Of a stretch of 64,000 nt of DNA, positions 1 through 8,496 are shown one piece after another. Numbering within the stretch: position 1 is the stretch's first letter; the number at the start of each line of letters is the position of its first letter. The notes under the pieces are model-generated. The model worked only from the letters and a program-made list of their open reading frames with translations. It was not told the origin of the DNA and searched no databases. The position numbers and the translations under genes were made by a program. Origin of the DNA: Rhodocyclaceae bacterium (lineage in GTDB: Bacteria > Pseudomonadota > Gammaproteobacteria > Burkholderiales > Rhodocyclaceae); contig JADJEF010000018.1 in NCBI GenBank assembly GCA_016702335.1, positions 620,001 to 684,000 of the forward strand. Direction: 5' to 3'.

Positions 1-218
1 TCGGGATTGGATACATTCCCTCACAGGGCAATTTCGTAAGTTTTGCAGTGCCCCCCGAATTCACGGGCGCGGAGGTAAATGCACGTCTGCTCAAACAGGG
101 GGTCATTGTGCGTCCGATTGGCGGCTATGGACTACCCAATCATCTGCGCGTCACCGTAGGTCTCGCACAAGAAAACGAACGCTTTCTCCAGGCGCTGGCT
201 GGCGCGCTCAAGGTTTGA
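1..218 (+). CDS. hisC: histidinol-phosphate aminotransferase, C-terminal end (partial)
   Basis: Only the last ~71 codons are in the window, read in frame from base 3; the start lies upstream. The PLP-dependent enzyme of histidine biosynthesis converts imidazole-acetol phosphate and glutamate to histidinol phosphate. The visible tail has the family's C-terminal pattern: PSQGNFVSF, then GVIVRPIGGYGLPNHLRVTVG, with the Arg residues expected to hold substrate carboxylate or phosphate. Its stop overlaps the tyrA start (TGATG), so the two are translationally coupled. In betaproteobacteria a hisC copy commonly sits between pheA and tyrA and may also act on aromatic amino acids; that role is inferred from context. 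Confidence 0.8.
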   Translation, partial: GIGYIPSQGNFVSFAVPPEFTGAEVNARLLKQGVIVRPIGGYGLPNHLRVTVGLAQENERFLQALAGALKV

Positions 219-1087
219 TGTTTAAACGCATAGTTATTTGCGGCGTCGGCCTGATTGGCGGGTCGTTCGCGCTGGCCCTGCGCAAGGCCGGCCTGGTCGA
301 ACAACTGGTGGGTATGGGACGCACTCGAGCCCCCTTGGAGGCCGCGTTGGCACTGGGAGTCATTGACGTCATTGCTACCGATTGGGAGTCTGCGCTTGCC
401 GATGCAGATTTGGTGCTGCTAGGCATGCCGGTCGGTCAGATGTTGCCGGTGATGCAGGCGATGCAGCCCTATCTGGCTCCGGGCACCATCGTGACTGATG
501 CCGGTAGCACCAAGTGCGGTGTGGTCTTGGCAGCGCGGATGGCTTTTGGTGAGCGGATTGCGCAGTTCGTGCCGGCTCACCCGATTGCCGGTGCCGAGAA
601 AAGTGGGGTAGAGGCCGCGCGTGTCGATCTCTACGCGGGAAAGCGCGTGGTCCTGACCCGCCTTTCCGAGAATGCCGCCAATTCAGTCGCTGTCGTACGG
701 GCGGCTTGGCAAGCCTGTGGTGCTGCCGTTTCGGAACTGAGTGCCGAGGAACATGATCAAATTTTTGCGGCGGTTAGTCATTTACCGCACCTGCTTGCCT
801 TTTCACTGGTTCATGAGTTCCTCATGCGCCCCAACGCCGACCAGTTGTTCGGATTCGCTGCAAGCGGATTCCGCGACTTCACGCGGATTGCCAGCAGCCA
901 TCCCGAAATGTGGCGCGATATCTGTCTGGATAACCGGCAGAGCTTGATCGCTGAGCTTGATGCCTATCTCGCCGAATTGATGCGCGCACGGGTATTGCTG
1001 GCAAAGGCCGATGGCCCGGGCCTCGAAGCCATGTTTTCACTGGCACGTGAGCGACGGGACGCTTGGCTCGCGGCGCAACGTTACTGA
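218..1087 (+). CDS. tyrA: prephenate dehydrogenase
   Basis: A 289-aa NAD(P)-dependent enzyme of tyrosine synthesis that oxidatively decarboxylates prephenate to 4-hydroxyphenylpyruvate. The N-terminal Rossmann motif is VICGVGLIGGSFALA (residues ~5-19). Family motifs follow: DAGSTKCGV (~94-102), HPIAGAEKSG (~122-131) with the conserved His, and SHLPHLLAF (~186-194). I chose the ATG at 218 over the TTG one codon earlier because it overlaps the hisC stop as TGATG. There is no chorismate mutase domain, so this is the monofunctional type. The next gene, aroA-cmk, follows after one base, so hisC-tyrA-aroA-cmk reads as one operon for aromatic amino acid synthesis. Confidence 0.93.
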   Translation: MFKRIVICGVGLIGGSFALALRKAGLVEQLVGMGRTRAPLEAALALGVIDVIATDWESALADADLVLLGMPVGQMLPVMQAMQPYLAPGTIVTDAGSTKCGVVLAARMAFGERIAQFVPAHPIAGAEKSGVEAARVDLYAGKRVVLTRLSENAANSVAVVRAAWQACGAAVSELSAEEHDQIFAAVSHLPHLLAFSLVHEFLMRPNADQLFGFAASGFRDFTRIASSHPEMWRDICLDNRQSLIAELDAYLAELMRARVLLAKADGPGLEAMFSLARERRDAWLAAQRY

Positions 1088-1088
1088 A

Positions 1089-3047
1089 ATGCTGATCATG
1101 AAAACACTGACATTACCGCCACTGCAGGGCGCAAACGGCACGATTCGCCTCCCTGGGTCGAAAAGTATTTCCAATCGTGTGCTACTCCTTGCGGCACTGG
1201 CACAAGGCGTCTGCGAGATTCGCGATCTGCTCGACTCTGACGATACTCGCGTCATGGTGGGCGCATTGCGCCAGCTTGGCGTGACCGTCGAAAGTCTCGC
1301 GCCCGACGTGGTTCGCGTTACTGGCTGTGGCGGGGAATTTCCGCTGCGCGACGCCGACTTGTTCATGGGTAATGCCGGTACGGCAATTCGACCGCTGACC
1401 GCAGCGCTGGCATTGACTGGCGGTCACTACCGGCTGTCCGGAGTCGCGCGCATGCACGAACGACCGATCGGTGATTTGGTCGATAGCCTGCGCCAGTTTG
1501 GTGCGGTGATCGACTATCAGGAAACGGAGGGCTATCCACCGCTTGCCTTGAAGGGCGGCGAGATTCGCCTCCCCGAAGTGATCACGGTGCGCGGCGACGT
1601 GTCGTCCCAGTTTCTCACCGCCTTGCTCATCGCCGCACCGCTGAGCGGGCAGCGAACGGTGATCGAAATGAGCAGCGAGCTCATTTCCAAGCCCTACGTT
1701 GAAATTACCCTGAACCTGATGGCACGCTTTGGTGTGTCGGTGGAGCGGGAGGACTGGACGCGCTTCGTGGTACTCGCCGGGCAAGCCTATCGGTCACCTG
1801 AAGTAATTTATGTCGAGGGCGATGCGTCTTCCGCCTCGTATTTCCTGGCAGCCGGAGCAATTGGTGGCGGGCCGGTGCGGGTAGAAGGTGTGGGCAAGGC
1901 GAGCATACAGGGCGACGTGCGTTTTGCGGAGGCGCTCGCGGCGCTCGGCGCCCGAGTTAGCTTGGGTGACAATTGGATGGAGGCTAGCGGTCCGGCCGAT
2001 GGCAAGTTGCGTGCGTTCGATCTTGACCTAAACCATATTCCCGACGCGGCGATGACACTTGCAGTCGTCGCGTTGTTTGCCGATGGCCCATGCACACTGC
2101 GCAATATCGCTTCTTGGCGGGTGAAAGAAACTGACCGCATTGCCGCCATGGCCAAGGAATTGCGCAAGCTGGGCGCTACGGTAGAGCAAGGGACTGACAC
2201 TATCGCCGTGTCGCCAGCGCCGACTTGCGGAAACGGAGTCGCCATCGATACTTACGATGATCACCGTATGGCCATGTGTTTCTCTCTCGCTGCGCTGGCC
2301 GGCGTGTCGGTGACCATCAATGAGCCTGATTGCGTCGCTAAAACCTTTCCTGACTATTTCGACCGGTTCGCCGAAGTAACAGCACCGGTCATCGCCATTG
2401 ACGGTCCGTCGGCCTCAGGAAAAGGCACGGTCGCGGAGCGGGTCGCCGCAAGGTTGGGCTACCACTATCTGGATAGCGGCTCGTTATACAGACTTACCGC
2501 CCTTGCGGCGACTCGTTCGGGCATTGCGCTGGACAATGAAGCGAGCGTCGCTGGCATTGCCGCTGCACTCCCCGCACGCTTCAAGGAAGGCCGTATCTGG
2601 CTCAATGATGATGATGTCACCGATGCCATTCGTACGGAAGCCATTTCGGCGGGGGCGTCCAAGGTTGCCGTGCTACCAGCTGTTCGTGCCGCATTGCTGG
2701 CCAGGCAGCGCGCCTACCGACGCTTTCCCGGGCTTGTGGCCGATGGACGCGACATGGGCTCTGTTGTATTCCCTGGTGCCAACGCAAAGGTTTTCCTCAC
2801 CGCCAGCGCAGAAGCGCGCGCAGAAAGACGTTATAAACAGTTGATCGCAAAGGGGATGGCTGCTAACATCCACGCCCTTTTGCAGGACTTGCAGGAGCGC
2901 GATGCGCGCGATGCGCAACGCAGCGTTGCTCCTTTGGCCCAATGTGCCGATGCCGAACGGGTGGACACCACTCATTTGGACATTGATGCGGCGGTGGGTG
3001 CGGTTATGGAGATTGTCCAACGCCAGTCTGCCGGGAAAAATAAGTAG
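1089..3047 (+). CDS. aroA-cmk: fused 3-phosphoshikimate 1-carboxyvinyltransferase / cytidylate kinase
   Basis: A 652-aa fusion. Residues ~1-430 are EPSP synthase (shikimate-3-phosphate + PEP to EPSP): LPGSKSISNRVLLLAALA at the N-terminus, GNAGTAIRPL, RGDVSSQF and DDHRMAMCFSLAAL. Residues ~432-652 are CMP kinase, with the P-loop GPSASGKGT and the DGRDMGSVVFP segment. The junction reads FAEVTAPVIAIDGP, so the AroA tail runs straight into what is normally the Cmk N-terminus, without stop or linker. An alternative ATG is at 1098 (MKTLTLPPLQG). A copy of the dispersed repeat encodes AVSPAPTCGN just before the DTYDDHR motif without lengthening the loop. The next gene is rpsA, as is usual after cmk. 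Confidence 0.93.
   Translation: MLIMKTLTLPPLQGANGTIRLPGSKSISNRVLLLAALAQGVCEIRDLLDSDDTRVMVGALRQLGVTVESLAPDVVRVTGCGGEFPLRDADLFMGNAGTAIRPLTAALALTGGHYRLSGVARMHERPIGDLVDSLRQFGAVIDYQETEGYPPLALKGGEIRLPEVITVRGDVSSQFLTALLIAAPLSGQRTVIEMSSELISKPYVEITLNLMARFGVSVEREDWTRFVVLAGQAYRSPEVIYVEGDASSASYFLAAGAIGGGPVRVEGVGKASIQGDVRFAEALAALGARVSLGDNWMEASGPADGKLRAFDLDLNHIPDAAMTLAVVALFADGPCTLRNIASWRVKETDRIAAMAKELRKLGATVEQGTDTIAVSPAPTCGNGVAIDTYDDHRMAMCFSLAALAGVSVTINEPDCVAKTFPDYFDRFAEVTAPVIAIDGPSASGKGTVAERVAARLGYHYLDSGSLYRLTALAATRSGIALDNEASVAGIAAALPARFKEGRIWLNDDDVTDAIRTEAISAGASKVAVLPAVRAALLARQRAYRRFPGLVADGRDMGSVVFPGANAKVFLTASAEARAERRYKQLIAKGMAANIHALLQDLQERDARDAQRSVAPLAQCADAERVDTTHLDIDAAVGAVMEIVQRQSAGKNK
2205..2234 (+). 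repeat. dispersed repeat copy 1 (in aroA)
   Basis: Contains GCCGT, then GTCG, then the invariant core CCAGCGCCGACTT, then GCGGAAAC. Sense orientation; encodes AVSPAPTCGN in a loop of AroA. One of eight copies in the window. Confidence 0.9.
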
Positions 3048-3182
3048 TTGTTTTTACGTTGTTTTAAGTTGTTTTGCAGCACGGTGCCGACATAGCCTCA
3101 TGGACTGTATCGGTGTTGATTAACTAACCCGTTCGAGCTCGGTCCTAGTCACCGCCGCCGGACAGTAAAGAAAGACCATCCC

Positions 3183-4859
3183 ATGTCTGAATCATTTGCC
3201 GCCCTCTTCGAAGAAAGCCTGTCGCGTCAGGAAATGCGCGCTGGCGAAGTTATCACGGCGGAAATCGTCCGTATCGACCAAAATTTCGTAGTCGTCAATG
3301 CGGGCCTCAAGTCCGAGTCCATGATCCCTGCGGAAGAATTCCACAATGATCGTGGTGAACTCGAAGCCAACATTGGCGATTTTGTCCTCGTGGCCATCGA
3401 GATGCTCGAAGACGGTTACGGCGCCACTCGCCTCTCGCGTGACAAGGCCAAGCGTATCGCCGCCTGGAACGACCTCGACAAGGCCCTGCAAGATCAGGTA
3501 CTGGTCAAGGGCTGCGTTACCGGCAAGGTCAAGGGTGGCCTGACGGTCATGGTCAATGGCATTCGCGCCTTCCTGCCCGGTTCGCTGGTCGATACGCGTC
3601 CGGTCAAGGACACGACCCCGTACGAAGGCAAGGAATTTGAATTCAAGGTCATCAAGCTCGATCGCAAGCGTAACAACGTCGTTGTGTCGCGCCGAGCCGT
3701 GCTCGAAGCCAGCATGGGTGAAGAGCGTCAGAAACTGCTCGAGAATCTGCAAGAGGGCACCATCGTCAAGGGCCTGGTCAAGAACATCACCGACTACGGC
3801 GCTTTCGTCGACCTCGGTGGTATCGACGGCCTGCTCCACATTACCGACCTCGCCTGGCGCCGCGTGCGTCACCCCAGCGAAGTGCTCAATGTCGGTGATG
3901 AAGTCACCGCCAAGGTGCTCAAGTTCGATCAGGAAAAGAACCGCGTTTCTCTGGGCATGAAGCAACTCGGCGAAGATCCGTGGGTGGGTATCGCTCGCCG
4001 TTACCCGCAGGGCACGCGTTTGTTCGGCAAAGTTACCAACCTGACCGATTACGGTTCATTTGTAGAGATCGAGCAGGGCATCGAAGGTCTGGTGCATGTC
4101 TCCGAAATGGACTGGACCAACAAGAACATTCATCCTTCCAAGGTTGTCCAACTGGGCGACGAAGTCGAAGTGATGATCCTCGAGATCGACGAAGAGCGTC
4201 GCCGTATCAGCCTGGGCATGAAGCAGTGCCAGGCCAATCCGTGGGATGACTTCGCCATGAACTACAAGAAGGGCGACAAGGTTACCGGCGCGATCAAGTC
4301 GATCACCGACTTCGGTATCTTCCTGGGCTTGCCCGGTGGTATCGATGGTCTGGTGCATTTGTCTGATCTTTCCTGGTCGGCGGCCGGCGAAGAAGCCAAG
4401 CAGGCGTTCAAGAAGGGCGACGACATTGAGGCCATCGTTCTGTCCATCGATGTCGAGAAAGAGCGTATCTCCCTGGGTATCAAGCAGCTGGATGGCGATC
4501 CCTTCACCACGTTTGTGGCGACCCACGACAAGAACAGCATGGCCAATGGAACGGTCAAGAGTGTTGATCAGCGTGGGGCAGTCATTGATCTGGGTTCCGA
4601 TATCGAAGGCTACCTGCGTGTCTCGGAGTTCTCGCGTGATCGTATCGAAGATCTGAGCCAGCACTTGAAGGTCGGCGAAGCCATCGAAACCATGATCATT
4701 AATGTGGATCGCAAGACCCGGTCGATCAGTCTGTCGGTCAAGGCCAAAGATCAGGTGGAGCAGAATCAAGCCATGCAGAAACTGGCTTCGGACGGCAGCG
4801 CCAGCAGCGGCACCACCAATCTGGGTGCTCTGCTCAAGGCCAAGATGAACCAGCAGTAA
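3183..4859 (+). CDS. rpsA: 30S ribosomal protein S1
   Basis: A 558-aa protein, the usual length for proteobacterial S1. Six consecutive S1 (OB-fold) domains are visible at roughly 20-90, 105-170, 190-258, 277-345, 362-432 and 450-520. The last four carry the typical repeat pattern (for example KNITDYGAFVDLGGIDGLLH and SITDFGIFLGLPGGIDGLVH). S1 binds mRNA on the 30S subunit and helps start translation on structured or weak-SD messages. The 135-bp gap after cmk is T-rich at its start and probably holds the rpsA promoter and leader, but I could not place boxes with confidence. ihfB follows 28 bp downstream, the common betaproteobacterial order. Confidence 0.97.
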   Translation: MSESFAALFEESLSRQEMRAGEVITAEIVRIDQNFVVVNAGLKSESMIPAEEFHNDRGELEANIGDFVLVAIEMLEDGYGATRLSRDKAKRIAAWNDLDKALQDQVLVKGCVTGKVKGGLTVMVNGIRAFLPGSLVDTRPVKDTTPYEGKEFEFKVIKLDRKRNNVVVSRRAVLEASMGEERQKLLENLQEGTIVKGLVKNITDYGAFVDLGGIDGLLHITDLAWRRVRHPSEVLNVGDEVTAKVLKFDQEKNRVSLGMKQLGEDPWVGIARRYPQGTRLFGKVTNLTDYGSFVEIEQGIEGLVHVSEMDWTNKNIHPSKVVQLGDEVEVMILEIDEERRRISLGMKQCQANPWDDFAMNYKKGDKVTGAIKSITDFGIFLGLPGGIDGLVHLSDLSWSAAGEEAKQAFKKGDDIEAIVLSIDVEKERISLGIKQLDGDPFTTFVATHDKNSMANGTVKSVDQRGAVIDLGSDIEGYLRVSEFSRDRIEDLSQHLKVGEAIETMIINVDRKTRSISLSVKAKDQVEQNQAMQKLASDGSASSGTTNLGALLKAKMNQQ

Positions 4860-4887
4860 CCTGACTATTTAGCGCGAATTACCTGCC

Positions 4888-5181
4888 ATGACCAAATCTG
4901 AGCTGATCGACCGTCTCGCCACCCGCTTTCCCCAGTTGGTGGCTAAAGATGCGGAGTTTGCAGTCAAGATGATTCTCGATGCCATGTCGGCCGCTCTCAT
5001 ACGGGGCGACCGTATCGAGATTCGGGGTTTTGGCAGCTTTGCGCTGAACTACCGTCCACCTCGCTTGGGGCGCAATCCCAAGTCGGGGGAAAAGGTTGAG
5101 GTGCCTGAGAAGTACGTACCTCACTTCAAGGCGGGGAAAGAGTTGCGTGAGCGCGTCGATTTTGTTGCCAGTACGCAATAA
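4888..5181 (+). CDS. ihfB: integration host factor subunit beta
   Basis: A 97-aa DNA-bending protein of the HU/IHF family. It starts MTKSELIDRLA and has the signature IEIRGFGSFALNYRPPRLGRN with the DNA-intercalating arm Pro (RNPKSGEKVEVP). It forms a heterodimer with IhfA and acts in recombination, replication and transcription. The subunit assignment rests on the N-terminus and on its place after rpsA, which is the ihfB position in many proteobacteria. An intrinsic terminator follows it. Confidence 0.95.
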   Translation: MTKSELIDRLATRFPQLVAKDAEFAVKMILDAMSAALIRGDRIEIRGFGSFALNYRPPRLGRNPKSGEKVEVPEKYVPHFKAGKELRERVDFVASTQ

Positions 5182-5203
5182 CCGGCGAAGTTTGTCAGAG
5201 AAG

Positions 5204-5232
5204 CGGCACTCCTGGTGAGTGCCGTTTTTTTT
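5204..5232 (+). terminator. intrinsic terminator after ihfB
   Basis: An 8-bp stem, CGGCACTC with GAGTGCCG, and a short loop, followed directly by eight T residues. It ends the rpsA-ihfB transcript. Confidence 0.9.
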
Positions 5233-5316
5233 GCTGAATAATTGAGAAGTTCTATCGATCGTGGGGCGCTTAGCGCGCTATTCTGTCCGTCATGACATCG
5301 ACCATGGAATTGTCTG

Positions 5317-6492
5317 ATGGAGTTTGATTTACTTTGGCTGCTCGCTCTGCCCGTCTTCTTCATTTTTGGCTGGGTTGCGGCGCGTATTGACCTGAATTCT
5401 TTACTAAAAGAGTCGCGAGCACTGCCGAAGTCGTATTTCGCGGGGCTGAATTTTCTCTTGAATGAGAAACCGGATCAGGCTGTCGAGGCCCTCATTGAGG
5501 CCTCGAATATGGACCCGGAAACCGTTGAGTTGCGCTTCGCTCTGGGTAGCCTGTTTCGGCGTCGCGGCGAAACGGATCGCGCGATTCGCGTGCACCAAAA
5601 TCTTGTTGAGCGCGACGGACTGGATGCCGAGCAACGACTGAACGCGCTCTCCGAACTGGGTCAGGATTACTTGAAAGCCGGTTTGCTGGACCGTGCCGAG
5701 GAGATTTTCCTCAAGCTACGGGAAACAGCGCGTGAAGAAGAGGCTAAAGGCCACCTTCTGGAAATTTATCAGCAGGAGAAGGAATGGGCAAAGGCCATTG
5801 CTGTGGCAGAGTCGCTGCCTAATCACGCCGACCACGTCTGGCAGGTTGAAGTCGCTCAGTTTCATTGCGAGTTGGCGGCTTCCGAAATTTTGCACGATCA
5901 GCTTACCGAGGCAGAGGCCCACCTCGCTGCCGCGATCGAGGTGAACCGCAAATGCGTGCGCGCCACCATTTTGCAAGGTGATCTGGCCTCTAAAGTCGGC
6001 GCTGGTGAGACGGCGATTGGGCACTGGAAGCGCGTCGAACAGATCAATCCAGCCTACCTCGCCCTGGTCGCACGCAAACTGCTCGATGGCTACACCGCCA
6101 TGGGGCGCTCGGAACAGGCGCTGACGCTGTTGCATGGTTTCCTTGAGCAGCACCCGTCGCTCGATCTTCTTGATGCCGTGTTTCAGGCCGAACTGGAAAA
6201 TGCCGGGCCGAAGCCCGCCTATGAACTGGTTCGCGATGAACTGCGGCGTAACCCGACGCTGCTGGGGCTGGACAAACTACTGCAGGCACAGTTAATGGAT
6301 GTATCCCCAGAGAAGCGGGAAGATCTGGTACTGGTCAAGAACCTGATCCATACCCATACTCGCCGTGTTGCTCGCTACCGTTGCGATGGTTGCGGCTTCA
6401 AGGCGCGGCAGTTTTATTGGCGTTGCCCCGGTTGCGGAGGGTGGGAAACCTATCCGCCCCGACGTACCGAAGAATTTGATCTTGCGCCTTGA
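5317..6492 (+). CDS. lapB: lipopolysaccharide assembly protein LapB (TPR/rubredoxin-type)
   Basis: A 391-aa inner-membrane protein. Residues ~4-22 (DLLWLLALPVFFIFGWVAA) form the N-terminal membrane anchor. TPR-like helices fill ~35-340. The C-terminal rubredoxin-like metal site has two CxxC pairs (CDGCGFK and CPGCGGW). In E. coli LapB adjusts LPS synthesis by promoting FtsH-dependent turnover of LpxC. Here the usual partner gene lapA is missing: only a terminator and ~85 bp separate ihfB from lapB. A dispersed-repeat copy in antisense encodes KVGAGETAI between TPR helices. LPS heptose genes follow, fitting a cell-envelope role. Confidence 0.93.
   Translation: MEFDLLWLLALPVFFIFGWVAARIDLNSLLKESRALPKSYFAGLNFLLNEKPDQAVEALIEASNMDPETVELRFALGSLFRRRGETDRAIRVHQNLVERDGLDAEQRLNALSELGQDYLKAGLLDRAEEIFLKLRETAREEEAKGHLLEIYQQEKEWAKAIAVAESLPNHADHVWQVEVAQFHCELAASEILHDQLTEAEAHLAAAIEVNRKCVRATILQGDLASKVGAGETAIGHWKRVEQINPAYLALVARKLLDGYTAMGRSEQALTLLHGFLEQHPSLDLLDAVFQAELENAGPKPAYELVRDELRRNPTLLGLDKLLQAQLMDVSPEKREDLVLVKNLIHTHTRRVARYRCDGCGFKARQFYWRCPGCGGWETYPPRRTEEFDLAP
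5992..6018 (-). repeat. dispersed repeat copy 2 (in lapB, antisense)
   Basis: On the minus strand it reads AATCGCCGTCTCA followed by the invariant core CCAGCGCCGACTT. In the lapB frame it encodes KVGAGETAI. Confidence 0.88.
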
Positions 6493-6553
6493 CTCCTTGG
6501 TAACCACCGGCGTTGACTGCGCTTCCCACTGAACCTGCTTGAAAAGGGACCCC

Positions 6554-7483
6554 ATGCAGAAAGTTCCTGATACTTCACGTGCTCGTGTGCTTGTGGTGGG
6601 CGATGTCATGCTGGATCGTTACTGGTTTGGCGATGTCGCCCGAATTTCGCCGGAGGCGCCTGTGCCCGTCGTAAAAGTCGAGCGTAGCGAGGAACGCCCG
6701 GGAGGGGCTGCCAATGTGGCGCGCAACTGTGCCGATCTTGGTGCGAGCGTAGGTTTGCTTTCGGTCGTTGGCACCGATGAGGCAGGGGGCACCCTTAAGC
6801 GGTTGATGGCTGCCTCGGCGGTCGATACCAGCTTTCACGAAGATCCCGGGTTGAACACCACGGTAAAGCTCCGTGTCATTGGGCGTCAGCAGCAATTGTT
6901 GCGCATTGATTTTGAGAATTCACCCGACCACGAGGTGCTTGAAAGCAAGCTTGCTGAATTTGTGGAGAGGGTTAATCACTGTGACGTGGTGATCCTTTCC
7001 GACTATGGCAAAGGCGGATTGGCCCACATTCGGGAAATGATCCGTCTGGCACGCGAAGCGGGCAAGGCGGTCCTCGTCGATCCCAAAGGTGACGACTATG
7101 CCCGATACAGCGGTGCCAGCCTGCTCACGCCCAATCGCAGTGAGTTGCGCGAAGTGGTAGGCAAATGGGCAGACACCGCGGAACTTGAAAGCAAGGCCGA
7201 GAAACTGCGGTTGCAATTGGGTTTGGATGCCTTGCTGGTAACACGCAGTGAAGAAGGCATGAGCCTGTTCGAGCAGGATAAAGTGACCCATGAACCGGCA
7301 TTGGCACGAGAGGTTTTCGACGTTAGTGGTGCGGGTGACACCGTGATTGCGACCCTGGCCGTTATGCTGGCTGCCGGTGAATCGCTGGCCGAGGCAATGC
7401 GCCTTGCCAATCGTGCGGCAGGCGTCGTGGTAGGCAAATTGGGTACGGCCACTTGCACGCTTGATGAGCTTCGCCTGGCCTGA
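6554..7483 (+). CDS. hldE: D-glycero-beta-D-manno-heptose-7-phosphate kinase (single-domain HldE/RfaE1)
   Basis: A 309-aa PfkB/ribokinase-family kinase. It makes heptose-1,7-bisphosphate on the ADP-heptose route to the LPS inner core. Visible motifs are LVVGDVMLDRYWFGDV, RPGGAANVARN and the C-terminal catalytic DVSGAGDTVIATLAV. E. coli HldE is about 477 aa with a C-terminal adenylyltransferase; that half is absent here, so a separate hldC is expected elsewhere. I chose ATG 6554, preceded by AAAAGGGA, over an upstream TTG. The gene lies 18 bp before hldD, so the two are likely cotranscribed. Confidence 0.93.
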   Translation: MQKVPDTSRARVLVVGDVMLDRYWFGDVARISPEAPVPVVKVERSEERPGGAANVARNCADLGASVGLLSVVGTDEAGGTLKRLMAASAVDTSFHEDPGLNTTVKLRVIGRQQQLLRIDFENSPDHEVLESKLAEFVERVNHCDVVILSDYGKGGLAHIREMIRLAREAGKAVLVDPKGDDYARYSGASLLTPNRSELREVVGKWADTAELESKAEKLRLQLGLDALLVTRSEEGMSLFEQDKVTHEPALAREVFDVSGAGDTVIATLAVMLAAGESLAEAMRLANRAAGVVVGKLGTATCTLDELRLA

Positions 7484-7501
7484 TAAACGAGAGGAACGAA
7501 G

Positions 7502-8494
7502 ATGTACTACGTAGTGACCGGAGCGGCCGGCTTTGTCGGTTCCAATATCGTCAAGGCGCTCAATGAGCGCGGTATCGACCAGATCATCGCGGTTGATAAC
7601 CTCACGCGGGCAGACAAGTTTTGCAATCTGGTCGATTGCGAGATCGCCGATTACATCGACAAGGACGAGTTTCTGGCCATTGTTGATGGTGGCGAGCTTG
7701 ACGGTGCCGTGGAGGCAATTTTTCATGAGGGTGCCTGTTCCGACACCATGGAAACTGATGGCCGCTACATGATGGCCAACAACTACCAGTATTCGGTCAC
7801 GCTCCTTGAGGCCTGCCTGCGCGAACAGGTTCCGTTTCTCTATGCATCCTCCGCCTCGGTCTATGGGGGGGGGGCCCTATTCAGCGAGGAACGCGCGCAC
7901 GAGTCCCCGCTCAATGTTTATGGTTATTCCAAGTTCTTGTTCGACCAGATTGTGCGCCGTCACCTCCGTGATGCTTCATCGCCTGTGGTTGGCTTCCGTT
8001 ACTTCAACGTCTATGGACCGCGCGAGAGTCACAAGGCACGCATGGCTTCGGTCGCTTTCCATCATTTCAATCAGTACCGGGCTGACGGCAAGGTGCGCTT
8101 GTTTGAGGGTTATGGCGGCTATGCTCACGGCGAGCAACGCCGCGATTTCGTGTTTGTCGGCGATGTCGTGAAGACCAATCTGCATTTCCTAGACTCCGGT
8201 GCTTCGGGAATTTTCAATCTCGGAACCGGTCGTGCACAAAGCTTTAACGAGTTGGCGGCGGCCACTGTCAATGCGTGTCGTGTTGGTGAAGACAAACCAG
8301 CATTGACCTTGGAGCAATTGGTGGCAGAAGGTCTGATTGAGTACATCCCTTTTCCTGATGCCCTGAAGGGGAAATACCAGAGCTTTACTCAGGCTGACCT
8401 GACGCGCTTGCGCGGTGCAGGATATGGCGAGGCGTTTCGTTCGGTCGAGGAGGGCGTAGCCGAATATGTGCAGTGGTTGGCAAAGCAGCCTTGA
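7502..8494 (+). CDS. hldD: ADP-L-glycero-D-manno-heptose 6-epimerase
   Basis: A 330-aa extended short-chain dehydrogenase with NADP. It epimerises ADP-D,D-heptose to the L,D form used in the LPS inner core. Visible are the Rossmann motif VTGAAGFVGSNIVKAL, the SDR active-site YGYSK (YxxxK) and the segments RYFNVYGPRE and HGEQRRDFVFVGDV. The SASVYGGGALF segment is coded by an unbroken run of ten G residues. A slip of one base would truncate the enzyme in its first half. The stop lies two bases before the cysM start. Confidence 0.96.
   Translation: MYYVVTGAAGFVGSNIVKALNERGIDQIIAVDNLTRADKFCNLVDCEIADYIDKDEFLAIVDGGELDGAVEAIFHEGACSDTMETDGRYMMANNYQYSVTLLEACLREQVPFLYASSASVYGGGALFSEERAHESPLNVYGYSKFLFDQIVRRHLRDASSPVVGFRYFNVYGPRESHKARMASVAFHHFNQYRADGKVRLFEGYGGYAHGEQRRDFVFVGDVVKTNLHFLDSGASGIFNLGTGRAQSFNELAAATVNACRVGEDKPALTLEQLVAEGLIEYIPFPDALKGKYQSFTQADLTRLRGAGYGEAFRSVEEGVAEYVQWLAKQP
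7865..7874 (+). repeat. poly-G tract (G10) inside hldD
   Basis: Ten consecutive G residues code YGGGA in hldD. It is the longest G or C run I noticed in the window (others reach seven). Homopolymers of this length are known slippage sites in phase-variable surface genes. Here the reading frame is intact. Confidence 0.9.
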
Positions 8495-8496
8495 CC

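Noticed and set aside
7317..7340. VSGAGDT in hldE resembles the antisense peptide VGAGDTA of the repeat
   Set aside because: It is the normal PfkB catalytic motif, and the DNA does not match the repeat core.
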